Part shown: positions 1 to 10,928 of the stretch, in pieces | How positions within the stretch are numbered: the stretch's first letter is position 1 | Layout: each line of letters begins with the position of its first letter | NCBI GenBank assembly: GCA_035235625.1 | Contig: CP141146.1 | Location: 12,456,501 to 12,520,500, forward strand | Origin: Saururus chinensis | Taxonomy: Eukaryota > Streptophyta > Magnoliopsida > Piperales > Saururaceae | Reading direction: 5' to 3' | DNA: 64,000 nt | The notes under the pieces: generated by a model | Database searches by the model: none | What the model saw: only the letters and a program-made list of their open reading frames with translations | Told to the model about the DNA's origin: nothing | Position numbers and translations under genes: made by a program

Positions 1-129
1 AATACGATCAGATCCAAATATAGTACTGCCTAACAGCTATTACATGCATCAAGTATTACAAAATTATATACGTTAAAATATGTATTTCATTATATATAAA
101 TATATCATTTAGAAACAAACTGAAATTAC

Positions 130-245
130 ATAAATCATCGGAGTTAGACGAAAATCTCATAATTTATCGGAGTCAGACGAAAATCTCATAAATCATTAGG
201 TTCAGACAAAAATCTCATAAATCATCGAAGTTAAACAAAAGTTAA
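130..245. repeat. Tandem repeat, 29-bp period, about four copies
   Basis: Consecutive copies start at about 130, 159, 188 and 217. Each has the pattern 'ataaatcatcgg' then 'gttagacgaaaatctc' with a few substitutions; the fourth copy is the most diverged and decays into 'aaacaaaagtt'. The array continues into a looser AT-rich patch (290-460) where 'atcagatcat' and 'catattagat' recur at irregular spacing. Confidence 0.85.
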
Positions 246-659
246 TAAATCAATGGAATTACACATCTCACTCTATCACAGAGTATAGCAGAATATAACA
301 AAACGGATTGGATCATATTAGATTTCATCCGACCATATTAGATCATATCAAAGCATATCAGATCAAATATAGCATTTCATAGCAGATTGGATCAAAGAAG
401 AGCATATCAAGGCTATCAAATCAGAATATATTAGAATACATCAGATCATAACAAATCATATATCTTAAGTAGTATATTAATATCACTAATTAATATCCGC
501 ATACATACAAGTCATTTAACATTCTAAGTTAACTACTTAGGATGCCTACGTATTCTTATATTCATATTAAAATAGAAGGTCATAAATGCTTACTCCTTTA
601 AAATATCAGAAGTGGCAATATTTGAAGTTGTCCTTCCATTAGGGCATCCTCTTTTTCAG

Positions 660-1062
660 GTTTGAAGATGGTAGTCAGAGCCTCTTCTTACCTAGAGACA
701 CTTCTTGTTTTCCGCACCCATAAGCGACAAACAGAATATCCCTTTACCCGGAGATGCTTCTTATTTTCTATGCCAGAAGGTAACAGACATAATATCCCCT
801 TACCTAGAGACACTTTCTTCTTTATCGTTTGTAAGCTGCAGACAGAATCTCCCCTTAACTTGGGGATATTTCTCTCACTTTGTGGCCATTCGGTGGAGGA
901 TAGAGCCTCCAGGCCCTCCACCACCCCAGGTCACTTCTCTTGTTGTAGCCTGACAATGGAGGACGGGACCCCCTATTGCTCTGGACCACTTCTCTTCCTT
1001 CGGTGTTTGAGGGTGACGGGGAGAACATCTTCTTGCCTCGAGATGTTTCCTACTTATACGGT
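660..1062. repeat. Tandem repeat with about 60-bp period
   Basis: The core 'cagaatatccc' plus 'ttacctagagacacttctt' recurs near 690, 740-760, 795-815 and 845-870. More diverged copies run to about 1050, where 'cttgcctcgagatgtttcc' is recognisable. All frames through the array are open for a short way because the unit lacks stops, which explains the overlapping small open frames here. Similar minisatellites are common inside plant LTRs. Confidence 0.7.
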
Positions 1063-1756
1063 CGCCAAATGAAAGAATGAACCCCTCTATTGCATATACC
1101 AGTCAACAGTTAGGCTTTATCCATAACACTAGGGTATATTGTCTCCTCCTTGATATAAATCAGATTACATCCTTCAATACATGGGTAAAAATAATTTAGG
1201 GCTCACATAAAGTTGCATACTCACATTCTACCTTAAGATATGCATACCCAGCCTTACTTCAACTAATCAATATTTAAATCAAACTTAGATTACAATATCA
1301 AATCAACCAATCATAGCAATTCATACTTCCAATTCACAAACATATTTTAACATTTCTCATTTATATTCCATTAAATCAATTACGCATTTTATCACAGCAA
1401 ATCAAAAATTTTCAAACCAAATCATGTAAAACACCGAAACAATATTTTCAAATCTTCAATTAACCAACCAGCGATGTAGGATCTTACCTTGCTATTTATA
1501 TATACAGTTGATGAGATGCTTTCACTTAACAATGTGATAGGAAGTGAGGGGAGATTGTGTCGGATGAGAGTGCCGGATCGTCGTTTAGAATGTCTACATA
1601 GTGCAACTCTTTTCATATACCCTGAGGGTATTTTGGCTATTTCTTATACTTGTATGGACAACTCAAATATGCCGAAGTCTATTTTGCAAATTCAAAGTTT
1701 TTTGGCTTAAATTTGCATTTCGGCCAAATATCAGGTATATTTCTGAAAAAAATAAT

Positions 1757-1905
1757 CATAGATGCACATTTTTTGTTGTCTGGTTTCAGCCTTGAATGAG
1801 AGCTCAGCCGCTCCCTCGTGGAGTGCATGCAGTAAAGCGGGTTTTTATTGCGTGTGCTTTATTTTGCCTCTTTTCAGGATTGTTTCAAGAAGATGAGTCG
1901 TTAAG
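1757..1905. repeat. Direct repeat, copy 1 (upstream of neprosin gene)
   Basis: This block begins with 'agatgcacattttttgttg' and ends around 'tgtttcaagaagatga'. It is a diverged duplicate of the block at 2127-2275. Both contain the same ordered words: 'ttttttgttgtctggtttcag', 'gagagctcagcc', 'gcggttttttat' and 'tgtttcaagaagatga'. The pair lies 0.4-0.9 kb upstream of the neprosin start codon, so it may be part of the promoter or a local duplication of an older insertion. Confidence 0.8.
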
Positions 1906-2126
1906 ATTTATATGGATGGATGGGTTACTAATCAATGTGATTAAACGGATCCGATTATAAGAAACTAATACTAGTGTATATGTACATCAACTTCATGCAG
2001 CATTCGTCTGCCCTCTCACCTCAGTGCCCATCAACTTCTCATGACCGATATGCACAAACAACTAATTTTAGCACTGGCAGCATGTGTGAACTTTTTTTAT
2101 GTGTTTTTTAGCTGTACGCAAATCAG

Positions 2127-2275
2127 TGGATGTACATTTTTTGTTGTCTGGTTTCAGCATTAAAAGAGAGCTCAGCCCTTCTATCACGGAATGCACTATA
2201 GCGGTTTTTTATTCTCTCAGCTCCGTTTTGCTTCTTTTTTCTCGTGAGGAGTACTGTTTCAAGAAGATGAAACGG
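2127..2275. repeat. Direct repeat, copy 2 (upstream of neprosin gene)
   Basis: Diverged copy of the 1757-1905 block, offset by about 370 bp. Downstream are a short (gaatt)n run near 2429-2450 and a CT-rich tract near 2468-2490, both usual in plant proximal promoters. Confidence 0.8.
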
Positions 2276-2693
2276 CTGTTGTTATCAGCATATATAAGCA
2301 GACAATTGAAGAGCCCCATTGTTTTTCCTCTAATGAAGAGCCCGTACCTAATGCATGACGGGGCCCTCTCAGCCGTTTCTCCTGCTAGCGGGTGCAATTT
2401 GGAGACGATGCTTTACATAAATCGAAACGTAATTGAATTGAATTGAATTGAGAAAAATATCAAAACACCTCTACCTCTCTCTCTCTCTCGTTTGAGATGA
2501 CTGACCTGTTAATGCCACTTAAATTTACAAATTGGAAGTTTTCAAAGGCAGCTTTTAATATATGTTATTTGTTGATTTGGTACAAATATACAGTTGAACT
2601 CGTACCTCCTACCTTGTAGACAAGAGAGCAAACCACAACTTGTTCTCAGTTCTAGTTAAACTTGCTTTATATACATATATTCTTGGCTTTTCT

Positions 2694-5600
2694 ATGGAGT
2701 ACTTGGCGCACATAATACTCTCATACCTCTTACTTCCATGTCTACTTTCCCATGCGTTCAATGTCTCTACCGAAGAACTTTTGGCAATGGAAAAATATTT
2801 GAAGTTTCTCAACAGGCCGGCAATTCAGATAATTCATGTAAGTCTTCCCAAGTCATATTTATAGCTTCATAGCGATAAACTTTGGATAAGGAAAGTAATT
2901 TTAAATCCTATATAAATCTCCTCCAATGGAGAGAAACAAAACAACTTTAGAACTGATGTGACTTTTTACTAGTTAAAGCGGATTTGCCTTAAAGCGTATC
3001 CATATGGCGCATCCGGCCCAGCTTGATGAGAATGACATAAGTTGGGTCGGGTCATATCTTAGGTCGGGTTTAAGGCAAAAAATTAAGTAATTCTTGGGTC
3101 TGGTTTAGTATGCAAAAAAACTAAGAACCAATTAACCTTTAAAACTTTATCTAACCTTAGTGTTTATGAATTATTGTAATTTTTCATAAGTAGAACTAAT
3201 AAAACTCAAAATAATACTAGTTCGGTTTGAATTATTGGAACCTACCCAACTCAAGATGGAATTTTGGTTCTCATATTTTTTGGTTCGTAACTTGGATCGA
3301 GTAGGGTTGAAAATTTTAGTTATTATCTTGGGCCAAGTCAAGTCCAAGTAACCCAATTCCTATCTTCGATGTGAGTCCTCCAAAACCTAACCTAACCCTA
3401 CTGGAAATGAAGTTTTAATGAAAATGCTACCCACTCTCCCTTGCTCATCGTATGCTCCCTGAGGGGTAGACTGTAGGCCTAGCAAGCGGGACTGCAACCA
3501 TTTTTTTAAAAAAAATTGCATTTGGGGGCTAAGCATGAGTGGGTTGGCCCGCGGCCCCACTTAGGGGTTTGAGTCTGGGCCGAGCTCCTTGTCTCCCTCA
3601 TCTGGCCGGGCCAAGCCTGTAGCCACCCCTACCTATGACCGTGCCCACACGCATTCTAAAATTCACCTAGATCATCCATCCTTCTATATTAAACAAATAT
3701 ATCTCACCTACTCCTACCACACCAGCACCACAGCTATTGTAGGTATAGCGCCACTCCAATGTCCTCTTTTCTACTTCACCCTTTGCCCACCGCTGCTAAC
3801 GAGTCCAGATCAGCGAGGTTTTCAGAGCCAGACGCATTTTGCTTATGCGGCTGGCTCTCATTGGGCACTCTTACGGGTTGTGGTGGGAGTGCCCACCCAA
3901 CTGATCTCATCCAACACCTTCTCTTCCTCCTTTTGTTTTCTTCTTAATTTTTTCCTCTCCCCTTCAGTTAGTGGGCAAAAGTGGTGGAGATTGCTTGCTA
4001 CTGTCAGCCAAGTGAAGCCAAAAAGCTTGTGTACTAGCCCTTCCTTCTCGTCCACCTCCTTTATCTCCGGAATAAACGGTGAAAGCATGGTCACAGGTCT
4101 ATGGTTGCCATCGACATCGGCACTATAGCTGCGCTAGAGGAAGAAGAAAAAGAGAAGAAGGGAGAGATACATGAGGTAATAGGATGAGAATAAGAGGGCA
4201 CATGGGGAAGAGAGCAAAAAAAGATAAAAATTAACAAAAATTGGGGGAAGTGAGATATTAGTGGGGGAAATAGCAGCGTTCTAGATGATAATAAACATGA
4301 ATATTTGGAAGTAAGGTGCAAATTGTAGTGTACATAGAGTAACTTACATTATTGTATTACTATTTTTCTTAATTATTTTGTCTTCCATGTAATGTTTTAT
4401 GTCCTTATACATATAGACAAAGTATGGAGATATATTCGACTGTGTAGATATTTATAAACAGCCAGCTTTTGATCACCCTTTACTGATAGACCACAAGATT
4501 CAGGTATATTTTTCTTTGCGTCCTTTTGGTTCTTAATTTAATTCCCCCAAAGCCTTTAGTACGTGCTTGGTCAATCACCTTCTGTACAGATGAGGCCCTC
4601 CTATTTTCCTAATGAAGGAGAAGCGAAGGATGATGCACAAATGATACTGGGGCTTCCTGGCGGGGGTTGTCCTAACGGAACCATTCCAATTCGACGGACT
4701 CACATGGAAGACATAATAAGAGCCAAATCACTTGCAAACTTTGGAAAGAAATATACAAAAGAGAGTCATATTGTGCTACCTCAGGATGATGGATCTCGTC
4801 ATCGAGTATGTCACCTCTCTAATGTAGTCGCTGATATTAATCAAATTCTCACTTTTAACGGATATTTGCAAGCTCAAGTAGATGATTCTGGCATTGTGCA
4901 GTGGGCAAATATTTGGAATTCACAAAGGGGAAGCTTCAAAGGAACTGAAGTATGGATGAATGTGTGGAGTCCACAGGCAAATAAGATGCAATTCAGTATT
5001 GCTCAGTTTTGGATTGTGGCTGGCGGCAATAACGAAAAAAATACTATAGAAGCTGGATCGGCGGTAAATTAATTACGCACTTCTGCTAAATACTCATTTC
5101 CATTTAGCACATGTCGGTTAGCAAATCCAATTTTCATTGAATTCATTGGATTTCTCTTATTGAACAGGTTGACCCTGATGTTTTTGGCGATCAGCATCCT
5201 CATCTAGTTACATATTGGACTGTAAGATAATGCTCTTCATTCGTGTGATTTGATGAGTTTATATGACAATGGGTGCATCTAGCCTGGCTCGTGACCGGAC
5301 CCTCATGACTAGAGCTCCAAACATAGTACATAAAGGGGCTCCAAGTAACATGTTCAGAGCTATATATGGGCTGATTATGAATTTTTGGTCATAAAAACAT
5401 TTTTGAACGACAATAATCTGTTATTAAATTTCATTTCATTTTTTATTAGGCGGATGACTACCAGAAAACAGGTTGCATCAATACATTTTGCCCGGGTTTT
5501 GTACAAGTCAGCCAAAAAGTACCCCTCGGGATAGTTATGGAACCAATTTCATCTTACGGTGGAACCCAATACGAAAGCAAATTCCTGGCAATGAAGGTTA

Positions 5601-6228
5601 TATGTTGAGCTATTCTTGTTGAATGTGCTTAATTGAGATACACTTGCTTCGTCGATGCTTGGATTCTTTCAATTGTCAATGTGACATATTTAAATTAAAT
5701 GAAAAAAAATTAAATATTCTATGGATTGTTACAAATTTAGTTAATGTATTTTATTACATATTCGACTATCTGTCTATCTATCTACATCTAAATATGCGTG
5801 CGTGTGTCCCATGTTTGTCGTTATTATTTTATAATGTCAAACATAATGATAGTATTGGTCACTGGCAGGATCCTGAAACAGGGAATTGGTGGTTATCTCT
5901 TGGATCTGAACAAATTGGATACTGGCCAAATGCCATCTTCACTCTCTTGAAAGAAAGCGCTGAGTATGTTAGATGGGGTGGGGAGGTTTTGAATGGGGAA
6001 CCGGGTAGTATGTGGCCTCCTATGGGCAGTGGACATTTTGCTGCTGAGGGCTACACAAAGGCAAGCTACATGCGGGAAATGAAGCTCATTGACAGTAACT
6101 ACAACTTCAGTCCACTTCCACTGGATGCGATACAGGCTGCTGACCATCCTTGTTACACTCTTGAGGACGCCAGTGGGGAAAACGGAAGAATTTTTTATTT
6201 TGGTGGGCCCGGTGGTGATCAGTGTTAA
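2694..6228 (+). CDS. Neprosin-family prolyl endopeptidase (DUF4409 + neprosin/DUF239), six exons
   Basis: Exons by GT-AG sites and family alignment from memory: 2694-2837, 4417-4503, 4590-5063, 5168-5221, 5450-5596, 5869-6228; every junction keeps frame, giving 421 aa. Residues 1 to about 23 are a hydrophobic signal peptide ([13 protein letters not shown]). The neprosin activation peptide follows ([42 protein letters not shown]), then [11 protein letters not shown] and the catalytic domain ending GGPGGDQC. Neprosins are glutamic peptidases (G3) that cut after proline in acidic extracellular fluid. The two catalytic glutamates known from the Nepenthes enzyme (E188, E297) match E231 in IEAG and E341 in WGGEV; spacing is 110 against 109. 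The residues after IEAG are S-A where the family usually has W-Q. An in-frame ATG at 2640 would add 18 residues, but the signal peptide fits 2694 better. Plant paralogues have mostly unknown substrates. All six exons are intact, so the gene is probably functional. Confidence 0.94.
2838..4416 (+). other. Neprosin intron 1, with decayed repeat sequence
   Basis: The 1.58-kb first intron separates the signal-peptide exon from the short second exon; donor 'cat|gtaagt' and acceptor 'atatag|aca' are good. Its centre (about 3000-3600) has the 'gggtcgggt / ggcccgcggcccc' wording of degenerate dispersed repeats also seen near 6.5, 47.5 and 54 kb. The open frame 3589-4128 has low-complexity composition, no recognisable domain, and lies in an intron on the gene strand; I do not call it a gene. 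Confidence 0.75.
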
Positions 6229-7213
6229 AAATAATTTTGTGTTTTATGAAATCTACCAAGGCCTTCAATTAAACTCAAAATGCATCATATATGAGAGGAA
6301 CATGCATTCTTTTTATATTGAAACTGAGTTAGGTTAAATAAAGAAATTTCCATTACTAGGCTACTACTAATGAATTGGCCAAGACCTCATTTGCAAGACA
6401 AGGTCTTTGTTACTTCCACACAAGGGAAAATTTTTTGGCGCTGCCCAAACGAGCCCAAGTGATATGGGTAGGCTAGAGGTGGTAAAGTTTGTACACAATA
6501 GACCCGGACCCACATGCGGACCTAGTAGGGCCTCGAATTCAAAGCCTCGGGCTAAGGCTTTAATAGGACCTTGAACATGCTGATAAGGCCTTTTGGGCCT
6601 TTGGAATTATTTTAAAAATATACATTTTTAAGGGCCTGTGGGCTTATCTAGGCTTGGCACGTACTTCGGGCCCTAGGGCCGTGCCCAGCTTACCTTTAGA
6701 GATGAGGGTTAAGCCCAACCCGGCTCACATGCAAGCCTCCAATTGGTTGGGGCCCTACCCTTTGTCGATGTTTAATGCTGGCATTAAAAAAAAAAACCTC
6801 TGACTTCTTAAACTTCTAAACCAAAGCCAAAACTACTAGTTATTTTCATGCACAATGCTTCGAATAGTCATAATAATTTTATGTTAAATGGTAAAGCATC
6901 GACTACTTGGTTGTTGGTATACTCTCCATATTCAAGAGCAGGAGATGAAAGCAAGATCTCCTTGCCTGGGGTTGGAATAGGCATTTGCTACTTAGAGAAT
7001 CAAATTCCGGAGAAGGAAGGAGAAATAGAAAATATAATAAATCAAATGAAAAGAAACTGGGGGGGGGGGATGACCCCCAAGTTTCCTGAGGTAGTTTGGT
7101 CCTTATTAAGGAGTAACTACTGATTATTTATATCTTGTTTTTTATTGCCCGATTACCATATAACCAAGATCAATCCATCTAAGTTTCACCATATTTGTGG
7201 TGAAATCTCATGT
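6229..7213. other. Intergenic: neprosin 3' flank and GGCC-rich dispersed repeat
   Basis: The 3' UTR of the neprosin gene should lie in the first few hundred bases; no unambiguous polyadenylation signal stands out. From about 6475 to 6740 the text is rich in 'gggcct', 'ggcccta' and 'ggcttggcac', as in degenerate plant repeats also seen at 3.0-3.6, 47.5-48.0 and 54.0-54.5 kb. The open frame 6848-7123 has no recognisable domain and ends just after a G-run (about 7059-7069). Confidence 0.6.
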
Positions 7214-7400
7214 TACTACAAAAAAAATTAAGTTTCAACTAAAAACAACATTGACCGTCCCTAAAGGTATTGGTGATGGTTATTTCTATTTTCAGCAACG
7301 GTTATGAATGTCATTGAAAATCCTTGCCCTTTGTCGCCATAAAGTCTATAGCAATGGTTATTTCGGCTTTAGTAACTGTTGTGGCCGTTGCTAAGGGCCT
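7214..7400. mobile_element. Degenerate CACTA (En/Spm)-type transposon end
   Basis: The sequence starts 'tactacaaaaaaaatta', one base from the CACTACAA(G/A)AAAA terminus of plant CACTA elements. It continues with subterminal copies of 'caacggttatgaatgtc', 'agcaatggttatttcggc' and 'gttgtggccgttgctaag', the 'gcaacggcc...cgttgctaaa' type of motif that repeats near the ends of these elements. The other end and any transposase are not visible, so this is a fragment. Confidence 0.45.
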
Positions 7401-7559
7401 GTTAGGGTTTTGTGGGAAAAATGTCAGTAAAAGCAACTTCCTAGGAAAAATTATACTTTTAAATTCAAAATTAAGGTGGTTGTCATTAATGAATTTAAAA
7501 AGATTGATACCTTTGACATTATAGTTGGAACCTTAGAACTTTTGAAATGCAAGAAGAGT

Positions 7560-8140
7560 CTTATGAGAACAAAATTGAATTATTTAAAAAATCCAAGGGA
7601 AAATAGAATACCCTAAAAACATCTAAAAGAACTTTCAAGAAAAATAAAGTATTAAACACCTTAAATGAATCTAAAGAGTCTGCAGATGATGAAGAACTTT
7701 GCTTTTATTGGTTAAGAACTTAAAGAAATTCATGAAAATTCAAAACTTAGATTAGGCAATAAGGGACAAAATTTGGGAAGAGACAAAGAGAGAATGCATA
7801 TTAGAGGCAAACTAAACAAGATACAAAGAATTTAAAATACTTTGAATATGGTAGGACACTTTGTTGCTGATTGTCCTAACATTAATTCTATCAATTCTTT
7901 TGATGATAAGCCTAAGAAATCAAAGGGGTTTAATTATAAGAAAAATAAGGTGTTTCAAGCAACTAACTTTGAAGAGACTTTTGAAGAAGAAGAAGAAGAA
8001 GAATAGTTGTGCAATTATAAAACCTTCCATAAAAGTATGAAAGATGATAGTTTTAAAGAAGATTCTCATGAGTCCACTTCTCTTAAAGAGAACTTAGAGT
8101 CTGAGGTTTATTTTGATGAGTCAAACTTAAAAGAGAAGTA
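7560..8140 (+). pseudogene. Copia gag remnant with broken CCHC zinc knuckle
   Basis: Conceptual translation around 7840-8005 gives FEYG, then (after a frameshift) HFVADCPN, then a lysine-rich stretch and a run of glutamates before a stop. This matches the plant Copia gag zinc-knuckle pattern C-F-x-C-x-x-x-G-H-x-x-x-x-C-P with the first cysteines lost. Upstream to about 7560 is lysine- and asparagine-rich coding-like sequence, broken. The following LTR-like repeat at 8147 cuts it off. Confidence 0.5.
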
Positions 8141-8146
8141 CATGTT

Positions 8147-9165
8147 TAACGTCCGAGATTTTTTCTCACATTTTCCTTAAAATTCATAAAATTTTTTTTG
8201 CAATACAATGGTTGTAAATCGGGACAAATGACGAAATACAAAACCTGTAAAAACAATTCTATAATTTAAAACATCACACATAAATCATTTTTCCATCCAA
8301 ATTTTTACTCATTTGATCAAACATCGTATGACCAAACCAAACATCCTCAGGCGCTACTCGAAAACAAACGTACAAATAAATTGCTATGATCATAGACTTT
8401 AAAAATAAATTTCTCCTAGACATCCCCGAGTGCAAGTCCCATAACAGTCCACAGTCTAATATAAACTAAAAGTCTAGAATACATAAACAACTTAAATCTC
8501 ATCTCACCCAATATATTAGATCGTGGCATAAAGTAATACTTGTAGTAAGTCAAGCATATACCTGAATCAAAGGAATCAATCCATCACAGAAACAAGCATC
8601 CATCTCTAAGAGCTCTCCATCACAAACCTGCAAAAGCCTCCCGAACAATGGGGCTAAAAATAGGGTAATGAGTATTTTCATACTCAGTAGAAAAATACCC
8701 AGTAGGGGAGTTCTAAACAATGAACTCAGTAAGTCCATACATAGATGTGTTTATGCAACTCAACATGAAGCAAACATGCATATTATAATTATGCACATAT
8801 GCATATAATCACGCATACAATCATGTCAAACATACACCATCAAACTGATCTTACACATACACTCTTAATCAGAGTCATAGAAACTTACTCGTACAATCGT
8901 ATGCTTACTCATACAACTTCCACATACCTGTACGACCTTACTTGTATAATCATACTTGTATGACCATACTTGCACATCCTTACACTTATAATCTTACTCA
9001 GAAATATACGCTTACAGTCTTGCTCAGAATCATACTCTTACAGTCTTACTCACACTCATACCCTTACAGTCGTGCTCATACTCTAACAGTCGTAATCATA
9101 CTCATACTCTTACAGTTATGCTCATACTCATACTCTTACAGTCATACCCATACTCAAAATAATAA
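8147..9165. mobile_element. Partial LTR-like repeat, second copy of the 24.8-kb family
   Basis: From 'taacgtccgagatttt' onward this matches the first ~900 bp of the element starting at 24831, including 'aacatcctcaggcgctactcgaaaacaaa', 'ataaattgctatgatcatagac' and 'acccagtaggggagttctaaa'. Both copies share a short minus-strand open frame (MDLLSSLFRTPLLGIF) which has no stops because of composition, not coding use. The right part is a minisatellite (see 8880-9160). The copy stops at about 9165, so roughly two thirds of the unit is missing. Confidence 0.75.
8880..9160. repeat. Tandem array of 'ttactcgtacaatc' / 'catactcttacagtc' units
   Basis: Units of roughly 18-30 bp are repeated with substitutions: first 'cttactcgtacaatcgtatg' type units, then 'catactcttacagtcttgctc' type units. 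The same array lies at equivalent position in the other family copy (about 25430-25710). It accounts for the small open frames in this area. Confidence 0.8.
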
Positions 9166-9196
9166 GAAGAGGCCAAAGTCAAAACAATAAGAAGAG

Positions 9197-9645
9197 CTTG
9201 TTGAATGCTAGAAGAAGACAAAAACAAAGTAAAGCTTTCAGTGTTTGAGAGAGAAGACTTGAATGCCAACAACAATAGAAATTTTTGGAGATCTAAACAA
9301 AAAAAAGTTTGTATTAGAGACAAAACATTGGTTGGTAGTTTGCTTGTATCGAAGTAATTATCATACTTGCTAGTAGTGCATTAATTTGGTTCCTTTGTAA
9401 CTATTGTGGTTTTTTACTCGAGTTTACGCTAAATTGTTGTGTGTTCATGTGTAGATTGAATATTTGTGGTTTGATTGATTGATACATCGTGAGTGCACTT
9501 TGAGAGAATATTTACTTGATTCTGCTATATAAAAAAAACTTTGCAAAGAGGCTAGAACTCGTAGTCTTTATCTTTGTTAGATAATTGAACTAAGGGCAAC
9601 CTAGTGATCTACTATGTTTGTTTAGACAAATATTAAACTCACACT
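9197..9645. repeat. Direct repeat A, possible Copia LTR fragment
   Basis: Diverged partner of 10929-11414. Shared ordered words include 'agacaaa(g/a)acaaag', 'gagagaa(g/a)acttgaa(t/g)gcca', 'gttggt(a/g)gtttgcttgt', 'ctatataa', and the end 'agaca(a/t)atattaaactc(a/g)cac'. Together with the gag remnant at 7.6-8.1 kb, the pair suggests an old Copia element whose interior has mostly gone. LTR termini are not identifiable, so this is an inference. Confidence 0.6.
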
Positions 9646-10928
9646 TGACCATCAGATCATACGGCTAATAGGACATGAATGATGTGAAACAATTCAAGCT
9701 TTCATGTTGAGGGAAAAAATCCGAGCTGATAAATATTATTTAAACAATTTATGTATTACTCTTTGTTGAGGAGAACATACAAATAAAGTTATCAATGACC
9801 AATCTCACTAAGATCATTAGCATACATAATCTTAGTGATGACATTTTTCACATCTTGTGTAGGCTATTATAAAAAAATTATTGTAATCAATTAAACATAA
9901 AAAGTAATCATATGACTGCTTACAATAGATTTGCTATATATATTGGAGAAGTAATAATCACAATAGTGTACAATGAGTGGTGCTAGTAGCCTGAGAGAAT
10001 ATCATAATAAAATGTTGGTTAATAAGGATTAAAAAATGCAGAGAAATCAATCTGCTCTATAATGGTTGGATCTTCTTGACCAAACTAGACTATTGAAATA
10101 TCATATTTAAACTTAGAAAACAAATAAAATATGATGTCAATTGATTTGTAAAGTTTGTATTTAACACTTGTTCTGCAAATAAAACATGATAAAAAAAATT
10201 ATCTTTTGGAATGTTGGAATGTTAATTTTATTGCATAAAAATCATCATTTTTTTTTAAATTTAGATCAAGCTAACTGAACTTGATTAATTGATTTTTTTT
10301 CTCCGTAAGATTGATTAATTAAATTTGATTGCAAATAAGGATCACCACTTGGTTTGATCAAACCGATCCAATTGCATAACATTCGAACAGGTTAGAAACA
10401 AAATTAATTGTGGGTCTTCTGAGTTGGGGTAGGAGAATGTGAGGTCTCTCTAAATAAGGTTACGCTCACACTGGAAACACAATTGCTAATTCCATTTTGT
10501 GTTATATTCTAACTGAGAATGCTCTAAAAAGAAGTCAGCTAAAAGTGTCGTACCCTAATGAAAAAGTGAAAGATAGATCATTATGTCAAACGATTGATCA
10601 TTGTCTGTTTTGGTTGCCTAATTTAAGCCTTTTTAGAAGAGATTTTATTCCTAATAGGAATCATACACAAACCAACTTAATATACTATTTAAAGGCTAGG
10701 GAATCACAAAATTGAAGGAGAAAAACCTAAAAAATTATAGAAAAGATAGGAGAGTTCTTTTATATTATTTTCCAAGAGAAGATCATCATTGAGCTTCATG
10801 CTTATGTTAATGGCGATTTCATGAAGATAACAACTGAAAGAGAAGATTCTCACACACAATTCAAAGAGGAGTTACAACAAAATCTTCAAAGGAGTTGAAG
10901 AGGATCGAGGCTAAAGTCAAAGAACAAG
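9646..10928. other. Unassigned DNA between direct repeats, with a dispersed repeat at 10420-10560
   Basis: AT-rich with no gene. The part 10420-10560 ('gagttggggtaggaga', 'gctaattccattttgtgtt', 'aatgctctaaaa') matches 46432-46560 closely enough to be the same dispersed family. A TATA-like 'tatactatttaaaggctaggg' near 10680 resembles a retroelement U3 promoter ahead of direct repeat B. Confidence 0.5.

Larger units (their letters stand above)
1..1750. other. Repeat-derived DNA, probable inner or terminal part of an LTR element
   Basis: No credible gene is present. The stretch is AT-rich and carries three successive tandem or quasi-tandem arrays, listed separately. Short phrases such as 'tgcctacgta' and 'ctgccta' followed by 'acta' also occur near 61.5-61.6 kb inside the LTR-like element at the right end, so the two may be related. 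The short open frames between 660 and 1070 simply read through a tandem repeat and are not taken as genes. Whether this is an LTR or internal retroelement sequence cannot be settled from the window. Confidence 0.5.

Noticed and set aside
3589-4128. 179-codon open frame in neprosin intron 1
   Set aside because: Low-complexity Ser/Leu/Phe composition, lies wholly within a well-supported intron on the same strand, no domain.
8550-8738. Open frame MDLLSSLFRTPLLGIF, also present at 25111-25302
   Set aside because: Conserved only because both lie in copies of the same LTR-like repeat; downstream residues diverge by frameshift, so it is not under coding constraint.
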